A DNA stretch of 64,000 nucleotides from Nocardioides euryhalodurans (GTDB lineage: Bacteria > Actinomycetota > Actinomycetes > Propionibacteriales > Nocardioidaceae), in assembly GCF_004564375.1 (NCBI RefSeq), contig NZ_CP038267.1, forward strand, positions 1,800,501-1,864,500. Reading direction: 5' to 3'. The position numbers were made by a program, and so were the translations under genes. Positions 45,377 through 53,659 of the stretch are shown in pieces. The notes under the pieces were generated by a model that saw nothing but the letters and a program-made list of their open reading frames with translations, had not been told where the DNA came from and did no database searches. Every line of letters starts with the position of its first letter. Within the stretch, counting starts at the first letter, position 1.

Positions 45377-45464
45377 GCTTCCCCCGTCACACGCGAGGGG
45401 GAAGCTGGCGCCTGGGGGGGTTGCTTCCCCTCCAGGTGACGGTTCCCCGCTCGAGCGGGGAACC
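45377..45464. repeat. Hairpin-forming intergenic repeats upstream of the GH13 gene
   Basis: GCTTCCCCC (45377-45385) pairs with GGGGGAAGC (45397-45405). A perfect 24-base palindrome follows at 45441-45464 (GGTTCCCCGCTC and its complement). They could end transcription from the upstream operon. The second palindrome is also in place for a sugar-responsive operator, 16 bases before the -35 box. Confidence 0.6.
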
Positions 45465-45480
45465 GACGACAGGCCCCGGA

Positions 45481-45510
45481 TTGACCCAACACCCACCCGC
45501 CAGCCACACT
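45481..45510 (+). promoter_or_regulatory. Promoter of the GH13 gene
   Basis: TTGACC (45481-45486), an 18-base spacer and CACACT (45505-45510), followed by 7 bases and the ATG at 45518. This fits a housekeeping promoter with a leaderless mRNA. Confidence 0.5.
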
Positions 45511-45517
45511 TGAACGC

Positions 45518-47101
45518 ATGGCTTTGAACGATCCAAAGAGGCCCGGCACCTGGTGGCGCGACGCGGTCACCTACCAGGTCTACGTCCGCAGCTTCGCCGA
45601 CTCCGACGGGGACGGCGTGGGCGACCTGCCCGGCATCACGGCCCGGCTGCCCTACCTGCGCGACCTCGGCGTCGACGCGGTCTGGCTGACGCCGTTCTAC
45701 ACCTCCCCCCAGCACGACCACGGCTACGACGTCGCCGACTACCGCGACGTCGACCCGCTGTTCGGCGACCTCGACGCGGCCGACCAGCTGCTCGAGACCG
45801 CCCACGGCCTGGGCCTGAAGGTGATCGTCGACCTCGTGCCCAACCACACCTCCGACGAGCACGTGTGGTTCCAGCAGGCACTCGCGGCCGGCCCGGGCAG
45901 CCCGGAGCGGGCGCGCTACCTCTTCCGCGAGGGTCGCGGCGAGGACGGCTCGCAGCCGCCCAACAACTGGGAGTCGGTCTTCGGCGGCCCCGCCTGGACC
46001 CGCGTGGCGGACGGCCAGTGGTACCTCCACCTGTTCGACACCACCCAGCCCGACCTCGACTGGCGCAACCCCGAGGTGCCGGCCATGTTCGAGGACGTGC
46101 TGCGCTTCTGGCTCGACCGCGGCGTCGACGGGTTCCGCGTGGACGTGGCCCACGGCCTGCTCAAGGAGGCGAGCCTGCGCGACCAGCAGGTCGTCCCGCA
46201 CGCCGGGCACTCCGGCTCCATGGTCGAGCGGCGCCTCCACGACGAGCCGATGTGGGACCAGCCCGAGGTCCACGACGTCTACCGCGAGTGGCACCGCGTC
46301 CTCGCCGCGTACGACGGCGACCGGATGGCGGTCGCCGAGGCCTGGACCCAGACCGCGGAGTCGATGGCGCGCTTCGTCCGCCCCGACGAGCTGTCGCAGA
46401 CCTTCAACTTCGGCTGGCTGCTGGCCGAGTGGTCGGCCACCGCCTTCGCCGACGTCATCCACGGCACGCTGACCGCCATGGAGCCGGTCGGGGCCGCCCC
46501 GACGTGGGTGCTCAGCAACCACGACGTGGTCCGCCACCCGTCGCGCTACGGCGGCGGCGAGCGCGGTCTCGCACGCGCCAGGGCGGCGACGCTCACGATG
46601 CTGGCCCTGCCGGGGTCCGCCTACCTCTACCAGGGCGAGGAGCTCGGCCTCGAGGAGGTCGACGTCGCCCCCGCCGACTGGCAGGACCCCGCGGCGCTGC
46701 GCACGGGCGAGCGGGGCCGCGACGGCTGCCGCGTGCCGATCCCGTGGGAGGGCGAGTCCGCTCCGTACGGCTTCGGTCCCGGCGGGGCGCCGACCTGGAT
46801 CCCGCAACCGGACACCTGGGGCGAGCTGACCGTCGGCGCCCAGTGGGGTCGCGCCGGGTCCACGCTGGAGTTCTACCGCGAGGCGCTGCGCCGGCGTCGT
46901 GAGCACGCGCTCGACGCCGGTGACGAGGTGCGGCTGCTCGACGCCGGTCGCGACGTGCTGTCGTTCTCCCGGGGCCCACTGACCGTGGTCCTCAACTGCG
47001 GCGACGCACCGGTCCCCCTCCCGGAGGGCGAGGTGCTGGTGGCCAGCGGCCCGGTCGACGACGCCAAGCTGCCCGCCGACACGGCGGTCTGGATCCGCTG
47101 A
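45518..47101 (+). CDS. GH13 alpha-glucosidase / oligo-1,6-glucosidase
   Basis: A 527-residue TIM-barrel hydrolase acting on alpha-glucosides. The GH13 blocks are complete: WRDAVTYQVYVRSFADSDGD, DLVPNHTS (region I), GFRVDVAHG with the nucleophile Asp (II), VAEAW with the acid Glu (III) and LSNHDVVRH (IV). There is no signal peptide, so it acts on imported sugars. The promoter and palindrome at 45441-45510 lie just upstream. It is convergent with the MarR gene. Confidence 0.93.
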   Translation: MALNDPKRPGTWWRDAVTYQVYVRSFADSDGDGVGDLPGITARLPYLRDLGVDAVWLTPFYTSPQHDHGYDVADYRDVDPLFGDLDAADQLLETAHGLGLKVIVDLVPNHTSDEHVWFQQALAAGPGSPERARYLFREGRGEDGSQPPNNWESVFGGPAWTRVADGQWYLHLFDTTQPDLDWRNPEVPAMFEDVLRFWLDRGVDGFRVDVAHGLLKEASLRDQQVVPHAGHSGSMVERRLHDEPMWDQPEVHDVYREWHRVLAAYDGDRMAVAEAWTQTAESMARFVRPDELSQTFNFGWLLAEWSATAFADVIHGTLTAMEPVGAAPTWVLSNHDVVRHPSRYGGGERGLARARAATLTMLALPGSAYLYQGEELGLEEVDVAPADWQDPAALRTGERGRDGCRVPIPWEGESAPYGFGPGGAPTWIPQPDTWGELTVGAQWGRAGSTLEFYREALRRRREHALDAGDEVRLLDAGRDVLSFSRGPLTVVLNCGDAPVPLPEGEVLVASGPVDDAKLPADTAVWIR

Positions 47102-47107
47102 CGCGGG

Positions 47108-47569
47108 TCAGGCCTCCCGGTCGTCGAGCGCGACGTTGTAGCGGGCGAGCTGCTGCGCGAAGGACGTGAGCTCGGGGGCGGTCCACTCGGCGAGCCGGCG
47201 GTCGAACCGCTCGGACCGCTCGCCCCGCACCCGCTCCAGCCGGGAGCGGGCCTCGTCGGTCAGCGAGACCAGGGTGGCGCGGCCGTCGTGCGGGTCAGGT
47301 GCCCGGTCGACCAGCCCGAGGTCGACGAGCTGCTGGATCTGGCGGCTCACGGCGCCCTTGTCGACGCCCGTCGAGTCGACGAGCACCGAGGAGCGCAGCG
47401 GACCGTTCTCCTGGACCTGCGCCAGCAGCAGGTACGCCGCCGGCTGCAGGTCCGGGTGGACCTCGCCGGCCACGACGCGGATCACGCGGCGCACGCGGCG
47501 GATCAGGACGCCGACCTCGCGCTCGATCCCCCGCAGCGCGTCGGCCCGTGACGGCGAGTCGTCGCTCAC
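47108..47569 (-). CDS. MarR-family transcriptional regulator
   Basis: A 153-residue winged-helix repressor, with VLVDSTGVDKGAVSRQIQQL as recognition helix region and DPHDGRATLVSLT as wing. GTG at 47569 overlaps the stop of the MFS gene (GTGA), so it is made from the same mRNA. It most likely represses this operon through the palindrome at 49159-49175, relieved by a pump substrate. The ligand is unknown. Confidence 0.9.
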   Translation of the reverse strand: MSDDSPSRADALRGIEREVGVLIRRVRRVIRVVAGEVHPDLQPAAYLLLAQVQENGPLRSSVLVDSTGVDKGAVSRQIQQLVDLGLVDRAPDPHDGRATLVSLTDEARSRLERVRGERSERFDRRLAEWTAPELTSFAQQLARYNVALDDREA

Positions 47570-49131
47570 GGCCGCACCGCCTCGGGCTGGAGCTCGTCCT
47601 CGCGCAGGACCGTGGTCCGCAGCGGGACCTCGCGGATCAGCAGCACGCAGCCGAGGGCCAGCACGGCGAAGGGCACGGCCACGAGGAACAGGTGACCGGT
47701 CGCCTGGCCGAAGGCGTGCTCGAAGAGCTCCCGGATCGGCTCGGGCAGGGTCGCGAGGTCGGGGATGGAGCGGCTGCTGCTGCCACCGTCGGCGGGGATG
47801 CCCATGCGGGCCAGGCCGGCGCTGACGGTGTCGGCGACCTGGTGGCTGAGGACGGCGCCGAGCGCCGACACTCCCACCGAACCTCCCATGGACCGGAAGA
47901 ATGCCACGACCGAGCTCGCCGCGCCCATGTCGGACTGGGCGGTGTTGTTCTGGACCGAGAGCACGAGGTTCTGCATCGTCGCACCCAGTCCGAGGCCGAG
48001 CACGGCCATGAAGGCGCCGACGGCGACCAGCGAGGTGGTCTCGTCGATGGTCGCGAGCAGTGACAGGCCCACGATCACGAGCACCATGCCGCCGACCAGG
48101 AACCGCTTCCAGCGACCGGTCTCGGAGATCCGGCGCCCGGACACGATGCTCGACACGAGCAGGCCGCCGACCATCGCGATCGACATCAGGCCGGCCTCGG
48201 TGGGCGACATGCCGCGGGCCAGCTGGAAGTACTGGCTCAGGTAGACGGTCGAGCCGAACATCGCCACCCCGATCAGCACCGACGCGGCGGTGGCCAGCGA
48301 CGTGGTGCGGTCGCGGAAGAGCCGCAGCGGGATCACCGGCTCGGTCGCCACCCGCGCCTCGACGTAGACCGCGAGGGAGAGGACCGCGAGACCGGCGACG
48401 ACGAGCAGCATGCTGGTCCCCGAGGTCCACGCGAACTGGGAACCGGCCAGCGAGACCCACACCAGCAGGACCGACACGCCGCCCACGAGCAGCGTCGCGC
48501 CGAGGTAGTCGATCTCGACCTTGCGGCGCACGACCGGGATCCGGAGGGTCCGCTGCAGGACGACGAAGGCGAGCAGCGCGACCGGCAGGCCGACGAAGAA
48601 GCACCAGCGCCAGCCGACGGTGTCGACGAGGAGGCCGCCGACGAGCGGACCGCTGACGGTGGCGAGGGCGAAGGTGGCGCCGATGTAGCCGGCGTAGCGA
48701 CCGCGCTCGCGCGGGCTCACCATGCTGGCGATCACCACCTGCACCAGCGCGGTCAGGCCGCCCACCCCCAGGCCCTGGAAGGCCCGCGCGCCGATCAGCA
48801 CCTCCATCGACGGCGCGAAGCCGGCGACGAGCGAGCCGACCGAGAAGATCACCAGCGCGGTCTGCACGAGGATCTTCTTGCTCACCAGGTCGGCGAGCTT
48901 GCCCCAGATCGGGGTGGTCGCGGTCATCGTCAGCAGGGTCGCGACGACGACCCACGTGTAGCCCGTCTGGCTGCCGTCGAGGTCGGCGACGATGACGGGG
49001 AGGGCATTGGACACGACGGTGCTGGAGAGCATCGCCACGAACATCGCCAGCAGCAGGCCGCTGAGGGCCTCGAGCACCTCGCGGTGCGTCATCTGGCCGG
49101 CCTGCTCGGCCGGCAGCGGGGTCTGGGTCAC
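47566..49131 (-). CDS. MFS multidrug efflux transporter (DHA2, 14 TMS)
   Basis: About 521 residues with 14 predicted helices, a proton-driven drug exporter of the DHA2 family. FVAMLSSTVVSNALPVIVADL, TLLTMTATTPIWGKLADLVSKK and GARAFQGLGVGGLTALVQV are motifs D1, A and C of the family, in order. GTG at 49131 is chosen; GTG 49146 is possible, while the TTG at 49173 lies inside the operator. It is coupled to the MarR gene. Confidence 0.9.
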   Translation of the reverse strand: MTQTPLPAEQAGQMTHREVLEALSGLLLAMFVAMLSSTVVSNALPVIVADLDGSQTGYTWVVVATLLTMTATTPIWGKLADLVSKKILVQTALVIFSVGSLVAGFAPSMEVLIGARAFQGLGVGGLTALVQVVIASMVSPRERGRYAGYIGATFALATVSGPLVGGLLVDTVGWRWCFFVGLPVALLAFVVLQRTLRIPVVRRKVEIDYLGATLLVGGVSVLLVWVSLAGSQFAWTSGTSMLLVVAGLAVLSLAVYVEARVATEPVIPLRLFRDRTTSLATAASVLIGVAMFGSTVYLSQYFQLARGMSPTEAGLMSIAMVGGLLVSSIVSGRRISETGRWKRFLVGGMVLVIVGLSLLATIDETTSLVAVGAFMAVLGLGLGATMQNLVLSVQNNTAQSDMGAASSVVAFFRSMGGSVGVSALGAVLSHQVADTVSAGLARMGIPADGGSSSRSIPDLATLPEPIRELFEHAFGQATGHLFLVAVPFAVLALGCVLLIREVPLRTTVLREDELQPEAVRP

Positions 49132-49158
49132 GGAAGCTCGATTCACGATCAGCACAAC

Positions 49159-49175
49159 AGTTGACGTTGTCAACT
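49159..49175. promoter_or_regulatory. MarR-type operator of the efflux operon
   Basis: AGTTGAC and GTCAACT arms with a 3-base centre, perfect over seven bases each side. On the minus strand it overlaps both a TATAGT box and a TTGACA, so a bound MarR dimer would block the MFS-marR promoter. Confidence 0.72.
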
Positions 49176-49250
49176 ATATTCCTTCACCACTCCGCAGTGC
49201 ACGTCGCCGCCGCCCCGTAGGCTGGGACCCGTCCGCTCGGGAGGAGGAAC

Positions 49251-49892
49251 ATGGTCGCGCCGATCCGCACGTATCTGCTCGACGACCATGCCCTGGTCCG
49301 ACGCGGACTGCGCACCCTCCTGGAGGAGGAGCCCGACATCGAGGTGGTCGGCGAGGCCGGCACCGTCGCCGAGGCCGTCCCCCAGATCCTCGCCCTCAAG
49401 CCCGACGTGGCCATCCTCGACGGCCGGCTCCCCGACGGCCACGGCATCGAGGTCTGTCGCGAGGTGCGTGCCGCCGACCCCGCGATCCGCGGCCTGATCC
49501 TGACCAGCTACGACGACCAGGAGGCGATGTTCACCGCGATCCTCGCCGGGGCCGCCGGCTACGTCCTCAAGCAGATCGACGAGACCGCCCTGGTCAGTGG
49601 GATCCGGGCGGTCGTGAAGGGCCACTCGCTCATCGAGGCGGGCGCGGCGATCCAGGTCATCGAACGGATGCGCACCGGTGCGAGCCCCTCCGGGGTGGAC
49701 TCGCTGACGCCGCAGGAGGCGCAGATCCTCGACCTGATCACCGACGGGCTCACCAACAAGCAGATCGGCGAACGTCTCTTCCTGGCCGAGAAGACGGTCA
49801 AGAACCACGTCACGAGCCTGCTGGCCAAGCTCGGTGTTAAGGGCCGCACCCAAGCGGCCGTGCTGGCGTCCCGCCTCCGGCGCGAGTCCTGA
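49251..49892 (+). CDS. NarL/LuxR-type response regulator
   Basis: A 213-residue two-component regulator. The receiver domain has the acidic pair Asp11/Asp12, phospho-acceptor Asp57 (VAILDGRLPDG) and the conserved Lys in YVLKQID. The C-terminal LuxR helix-turn-helix is LTPQEAQILDLITDGLTNKQ ... KTVKNHVTSLLAKL. ATG at 49251 has a strong GGGAGGAGG site. No histidine kinase is next to it. Because it stands at the edge of the flagellar cluster, it is a candidate flagellar regulator, an inference from position only. Confidence 0.9.
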   Translation: MVAPIRTYLLDDHALVRRGLRTLLEEEPDIEVVGEAGTVAEAVPQILALKPDVAILDGRLPDGHGIEVCREVRAADPAIRGLILTSYDDQEAMFTAILAGAAGYVLKQIDETALVSGIRAVVKGHSLIEAGAAIQVIERMRTGASPSGVDSLTPQEAQILDLITDGLTNKQIGERLFLAEKTVKNHVTSLLAKLGVKGRTQAAVLASRLRRES

Positions 49893-49900
49893 GGAACCCC

Positions 49901-50137
49901 TCAGCGGGGGTGGCGTCGCAGCTGCTCGCTGAGGGAGGCGACGGCGTCGTCGCTCGGCGAGGCCGCGGTCCGGTTGGTCTCCTCGAGCTGCTCGAGCAGC
50001 TCGGCGCGGTGGACCGCGACCGAGCGGGGCGCGGAGATCCCCACCCGTACGACGTCGCCACGCACCTCGAGGATCGAGATCGTCACGTCGTCGCCGACCA
50101 CGACGCTCTCACCCGCACGGCGGCTCAGGACCAACAT
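49901..50137 (-). CDS. csrA: Carbon storage regulator CsrA
   Basis: A 78-residue RNA-binding translational repressor. MLVLSRRAGESVVVGDDVTI and VRVGISAPRSVAVHRAEL are canonical; the last helix is extended. CsrA dimers bind GGA in hairpin loops and block ribosome sites. In Bacillus, FliW sequesters CsrA until flagellin is exported; the fliW gene lies 49 bases upstream here. ATG at 50137 has its own TAGCGT box 6 bases upstream. Confidence 0.95.
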   Translation of the reverse strand: MLVLSRRAGESVVVGDDVTISILEVRGDVVRVGISAPRSVAVHRAELLEQLEETNRTAASPSDDAVASLSEQLRRHPR

Positions 50138-50186
50138 GGCGCCACGCTACCGTCCGGGGGCCGCAGCCCCGGGGACGAGGGGTCCA

Positions 50187-50573
50187 TCACGCCACGAGCG
50201 GCGTGGCGACCGAGAGTGCCGGGTCGTCGAGGACCACCTGCAGGGCACGGTTGGTCGAGGTGTTGACCAGGACGGGGGCCACCAGGTTGGCGGTGGTGCC
50301 GGCGAGGGTCTCCCCCGCGGTGAGGACGCAGAGCACCAGCACGTCCTCGGCCCCGTCGATGCCGAGCGCCGTCACGGCCTCGTCGTCAACGGTGGGCGCG
50401 TAGTCGGGGAAGAAGCGCACCGGGGGCACGACCAGGAACCTCAGGTCGGGGTCCTCGAGCGAGGTCAGGCTGCACAGCACCCCGTCCTCGTCGAGCTGCA
50501 CCAGCGCGAACCTGGCGTGGTCCGGGAAGCCGGGCATGGGCTGCACCAGCTCGATCACCGGGATCTCGGGCAT
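50187..50573 (-). CDS. fliW: Flagellar assembly factor FliW
   Basis: A 128-residue FliW, which binds either flagellin or CsrA. MPGFPDHARFALVQLDEDGVLCSLTSLEDPDLRFLVV in the first half is the family region (key parts PGFPDHARF and SLEDPDLRFLVV), and VTALGID plus NTSTNRALQVVL follow. ATG at 50573 has GGAGAG upstream. It lies between csrA and flgL on the same strand, the usual order flgK-flgL-fliW-csrA. Confidence 0.94.
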   Translation of the reverse strand: MPEIPVIELVQPMPGFPDHARFALVQLDEDGVLCSLTSLEDPDLRFLVVPPVRFFPDYAPTVDDEAVTALGIDGAEDVLVLCVLTAGETLAGTTANLVAPVLVNTSTNRALQVVLDDPALSVATPLVA

Positions 50574-50604
50574 GTCTCTCCTGCGTACGGGGCGGACCGG
50601 TCGA

Positions 50605-51519
50605 TCATCTCAGAAAGTCCACCAGGCTGGGCTGCAGCACCCGGGCGGTGGCGGCGAGGGCGGCCTGGTAGGCGACCTCCTGCATCTGCAGCTCCACCAT
50701 CGCCTGGGGCAGGTCGGTGTTCTCGATCTCGGACAGGGAGCTGGCCAGCCCGGTCTCGGCGTCGGCCGCCCGCACGGTGGCCTGCTCCACCCGCACGGCG
50801 CGGGCACCGACGTTGGCCAGGGCCGAGCCCACGCGGTCCATGTCGGCGGTCACGGCGTCCACGCCGGCACGGATCGCCGCCGTGTCGCCCGAGCGCAGGG
50901 CCGCGGCCAGGGCGTCGAGGTGGTCGAAGACCGAGTCCCCGTCCGGCCCGAAGGCCGCCTCGCCGTCGACCTGCACCTCGATCGAGACGCCTTCGGCGAC
51001 CGTCCGGCTGACCGAGCCGCCGTCACCGGTGTAGGTGACCACCTCCGGCAGACCGGCTCCGGGCGAGGCCGAGGCGTACGCGGTGCTGCCGGCCGTGGTG
51101 CCGCCGAAGATCGGCCGACCGAGGTAGGACGTGTTCGCCGCGGCGAGCACGCCGGCCCGGATCTGCTCGACCTCGGTCGCCAGCGCCTCGCGCGCCGCCG
51201 GGCTGGTCGCTGCGTTGGCGCCCTGGAGCGCCCGGTCGCGGGCGGTCCGCAGCTGGTCGTTGGTGGACTGCAGCGTCGCGTCGGCGGTGTTGAGCCAGCC
51301 GAGGCCGTCCTCGGCGTTGCGTGCGAACTGCTGCTGCTGGGCGATCGCCCCCCGCAGCCGCATCGCGGCGGCCGTCCCCGTCGGCGAGTCGGACGGGCGG
51401 TTGAGGATGCGCCCGGTGGACAGGTGCTCCTGGATGTCGGCCAGCTTGCCCAGGCTGCCCTGCAGCCCGGTGAGCGAACGCTCGGTCATCATCGACTGGG
51501 TGACACGGGTGATGGTCAT
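50605..51519 (-). CDS. flgL: Flagellar hook-associated protein 3 (hook-filament junction)
   Basis: A 304-residue FlgL joining hook to filament. Its N-terminus (MTITRVTQSMMTERSL, LGKLADIQEHLSTGRILNRPSD) and C-terminus (SSLSEIENTDLPQAMVELQM) are the flagellin-like coiled-coil parts. The start overlaps the flgK stop (TGATG). Confidence 0.94.
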   Translation of the reverse strand: MTITRVTQSMMTERSLTGLQGSLGKLADIQEHLSTGRILNRPSDSPTGTAAAMRLRGAIAQQQQFARNAEDGLGWLNTADATLQSTNDQLRTARDRALQGANAATSPAAREALATEVEQIRAGVLAAANTSYLGRPIFGGTTAGSTAYASASPGAGLPEVVTYTGDGGSVSRTVAEGVSIEVQVDGEAAFGPDGDSVFDHLDALAAALRSGDTAAIRAGVDAVTADMDRVGSALANVGARAVRVEQATVRAADAETGLASSLSEIENTDLPQAMVELQMQEVAYQAALAATARVLQPSLVDFLR

Positions 51520-52922
51520 CAGCGCACCAGTCCGGTCCGGTTGATGAGGGTGTCGAGCACCGAGTCGATCGTGGTCATCACGCGTGCCGCGGCCTCGTAG
51601 GCCCGTTGCGCCTGCAGCATGGTGACCATCTCCTCGTCGAGGCTGACGCCCGAGAGCTGCTCACGGGCCGCGTCCACCTGGCCGGTGAGCGCCTGCTGGT
51701 TGCCGGCGAGCCGCCGGGTCGAGGCGACCTCCGAGCCGAAGCCGGTGACGAGCCGCTGGTAGGCGCCGGCGGCCCCCGAGAGCGCGTCGGCCACGGCCGT
51801 CGCGTTGTCGCCGTTCCTGTTGGGCCCGCCGCCGGTCGCCGAGGCCGCGACCAGGCGCGGGTCGTCCAGGTTGAGCACCAGCGGGCCACCGGGGTCCGTC
51901 GGGTCGAAGGTGAACACCGGCTGACCGGGGTTCCCGTCCTGGTCGAAACCGGCACCGTGGGCGGCGTTGACGTCGTCCGCCAGCCGCTGGGCGACGGCCT
52001 CGATGCCCGCGCGATGGGCAGGGAGGGTCGTGGTGAGGAGCTCGGCCACCCCACCCGCCTCGCCGCCGACGCCGCCGGTGACGTCGGTGACCGTGCCGCC
52101 CGGCGACGTCACGGTGAACCCGACCGGGCCTCCGTCGGCGGTCCCGTCCGCGTTGATCCCCGAGCTGACCGCCAGGACACCGGCGTCACTCCCCGAGACC
52201 AGGGCCACGCCCCCGACGGTCACGTCGAGGCCGCCCTTGGCGTTGAGGGTCGCCGAGGCTCCCGTGAGCTCGGAGATCCGCAGGGCGAGGGCGTCGCGCT
52301 TGTCGAGCAGGACGCCGGCCTCGGTGCCGTTCATCTGCGCGACCGCGATGCTGCGGTTGGTCTCGGCCAGGTCGCCGGCCAGCGTGTTGACCTCGTCGAC
52401 GCCGGAGAGCAGCACGATGCGCTGGTCGCCCTCCTCGACCTCGACGTTGCGCCGCTGCACGGACAGCGCATCCGCGAGCGTGGCCGCGCGAGCCAGGACC
52501 TGGCTGCGGGCAGCCTCGGAGTCAGGGTTGTTGGCCAGGACGTGCCAGCCGCTTCGGAACTCGTCCAGAGCAGCCGCCACACCGTTCTCGCCGGGCTCGC
52601 CGATGCCGGCCTCGACGCGCTCGAGCACGCTCTGGCGGACGTCGAGGAAGGACTGGTTGCCGTGCTCGCGACGGGCGCGGACGTCGAGGAACTGGTCGAC
52701 CATCCGCTGCAGCCCGCCCACCTTGACGCCGTCGCCGGCGCCCTCGTACCTGCTCCACATGGCCGGCTGGACGGGGGCGCCCATCGCCTCGCCGATGACC
52801 CGGCGCCGGGCGTAGCCGTCGGTGGAGACGTTGGCGATGTTGCCGCTCGACACGTCCATGACGACCTGGTGGTAGCGCAGCGCACTCAGGGCGTTGTTGA
52901 CGGAGGAGAAGGTCCCGGTCAT
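51519..52922 (-). CDS. flgK: Flagellar hook-associated protein 1
   Basis: A 467-residue FlgK, the first junction protein after the hook. The rod-type N-terminus (TFSSVNNALSALRYHQVVMD, SSGNIANVSTDGYARR) and the C-terminal SGVSLDEEMVTMLQAQRAYE are family marks. It starts one base after the flgN stop. Shorter than enteric FlgK, as in other Gram-positives. Confidence 0.95.
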   Translation of the reverse strand: MTGTFSSVNNALSALRYHQVVMDVSSGNIANVSTDGYARRRVIGEAMGAPVQPAMWSRYEGAGDGVKVGGLQRMVDQFLDVRARREHGNQSFLDVRQSVLERVEAGIGEPGENGVAAALDEFRSGWHVLANNPDSEAARSQVLARAATLADALSVQRRNVEVEEGDQRIVLLSGVDEVNTLAGDLAETNRSIAVAQMNGTEAGVLLDKRDALALRISELTGASATLNAKGGLDVTVGGVALVSGSDAGVLAVSSGINADGTADGGPVGFTVTSPGGTVTDVTGGVGGEAGGVAELLTTTLPAHRAGIEAVAQRLADDVNAAHGAGFDQDGNPGQPVFTFDPTDPGGPLVLNLDDPRLVAASATGGGPNRNGDNATAVADALSGAAGAYQRLVTGFGSEVASTRRLAGNQQALTGQVDAAREQLSGVSLDEEMVTMLQAQRAYEAAARVMTTIDSVLDTLINRTGLVR

Positions 52923-52923
52923 G

Positions 52924-53409
52924 TCACAGGCTCCGGTCCACCAGCCGGGGCCGCACCGGCTCGGCCGTGGCCGACCCGTCCGCGGCGTAGCCGTCGGTGG
53001 TCTCCCCCAGGGACAGCAGCGTCTCCCGGGCGGACCGGTAGCCGGCGGAGATCAGGTCACGGTTGGAGTCGGCGAGCGCGGTGATGTCGGCGGTCGCGGC
53101 GACGAACGCCTGCCGGTGCTCGGCCAGGATCGTGGACCAGGGCTCCTCCGCCGCGTCGGCGAGGGCGCTGAGGCTCGGGTTGGACGTCATCCCGATGGCC
53201 GCCGCCGCCTCGTCGGCCGCGACCGCGCGCAGCACCTCCGTCTCGCGGATCGTGGACAGCACGGCGTCGACGTCGCGGGCCGCGTGCATCAGCCAGCGCG
53301 TACGGCCGCTGGCGAGCACCAGCTGCTCGACCTCCAGCTTGAAGTGCAAGGTCTCGAGCAGCTCCCGCTCGCGCCACAGCACCAGCGACAGCTTTTCCAT
53401 CAGGTCCAT
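52924..53409 (-). CDS. flgN: FlgN-type export chaperone for FlgK/FlgL
   Basis: A 161-residue helical protein (MDLMEKLSLVLWRERELLET, LEVEQLVLASGRTRWLMHAA) of the FlgN fold, which keeps FlgK and FlgL unfolded for export. ATG at 53409 follows GAGAGGGGAG. It is the first gene of flgN-flgK-flgL-fliW. The upstream 250 bases shared with fliA hold the palindrome at 53571-53586. Confidence 0.82.
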   Translation of the reverse strand: MDLMEKLSLVLWRERELLETLHFKLEVEQLVLASGRTRWLMHAARDVDAVLSTIRETEVLRAVAADEAAAAIGMTSNPSLSALADAAEEPWSTILAEHRQAFVAATADITALADSNRDLISAGYRSARETLLSLGETTDGYAADGSATAEPVRPRLVDRSL

Positions 53410-53570
53410 CGCGGCACTCCCCTCTCGGCATCGGTGCCCCTTCCATCGGCCGCCAGGGACGGACCTGAGGGTTTTGCCCGCAGATCCCGCGACCGCGGGC
53501 CACGGGCGAGCGGACATCGCTGCGTCGTGGCGCTACCCAGCCGGGGATGGCCCGAACTGACCAGGACCAT

Positions 53571-53586
53571 CGGGACCCTGGTCCCG
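53571..53586. promoter_or_regulatory. 16-bp palindrome, shared flagellar motif (copy 1)
   Basis: CGGGACC-CT-GGTCCCG, perfect 7+2+7, in the 250-base gene-free divergent region between flgN and fliA. It lies 73 bases before the fliA GTG and 161 bases before flgN. A one-mismatch copy with the same spacing lies before flgB (58002-58017). A regulator site for early flagellar operons is inferred. Confidence 0.55.
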
Positions 53587-53659
53587 CATCGGTCCTCCGA
53601 GGGTCCGAGACGGTGCAATACCAGGACGCGGACCGCCTGACGCGCCACATGCTCCTCGC

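Noticed and set aside
45377..45464. CRISPR-like repeats
   Set aside because: The units are palindromes of different sequence and spacing, with no spacer array or cas genes. No CRISPR array was seen in the window.
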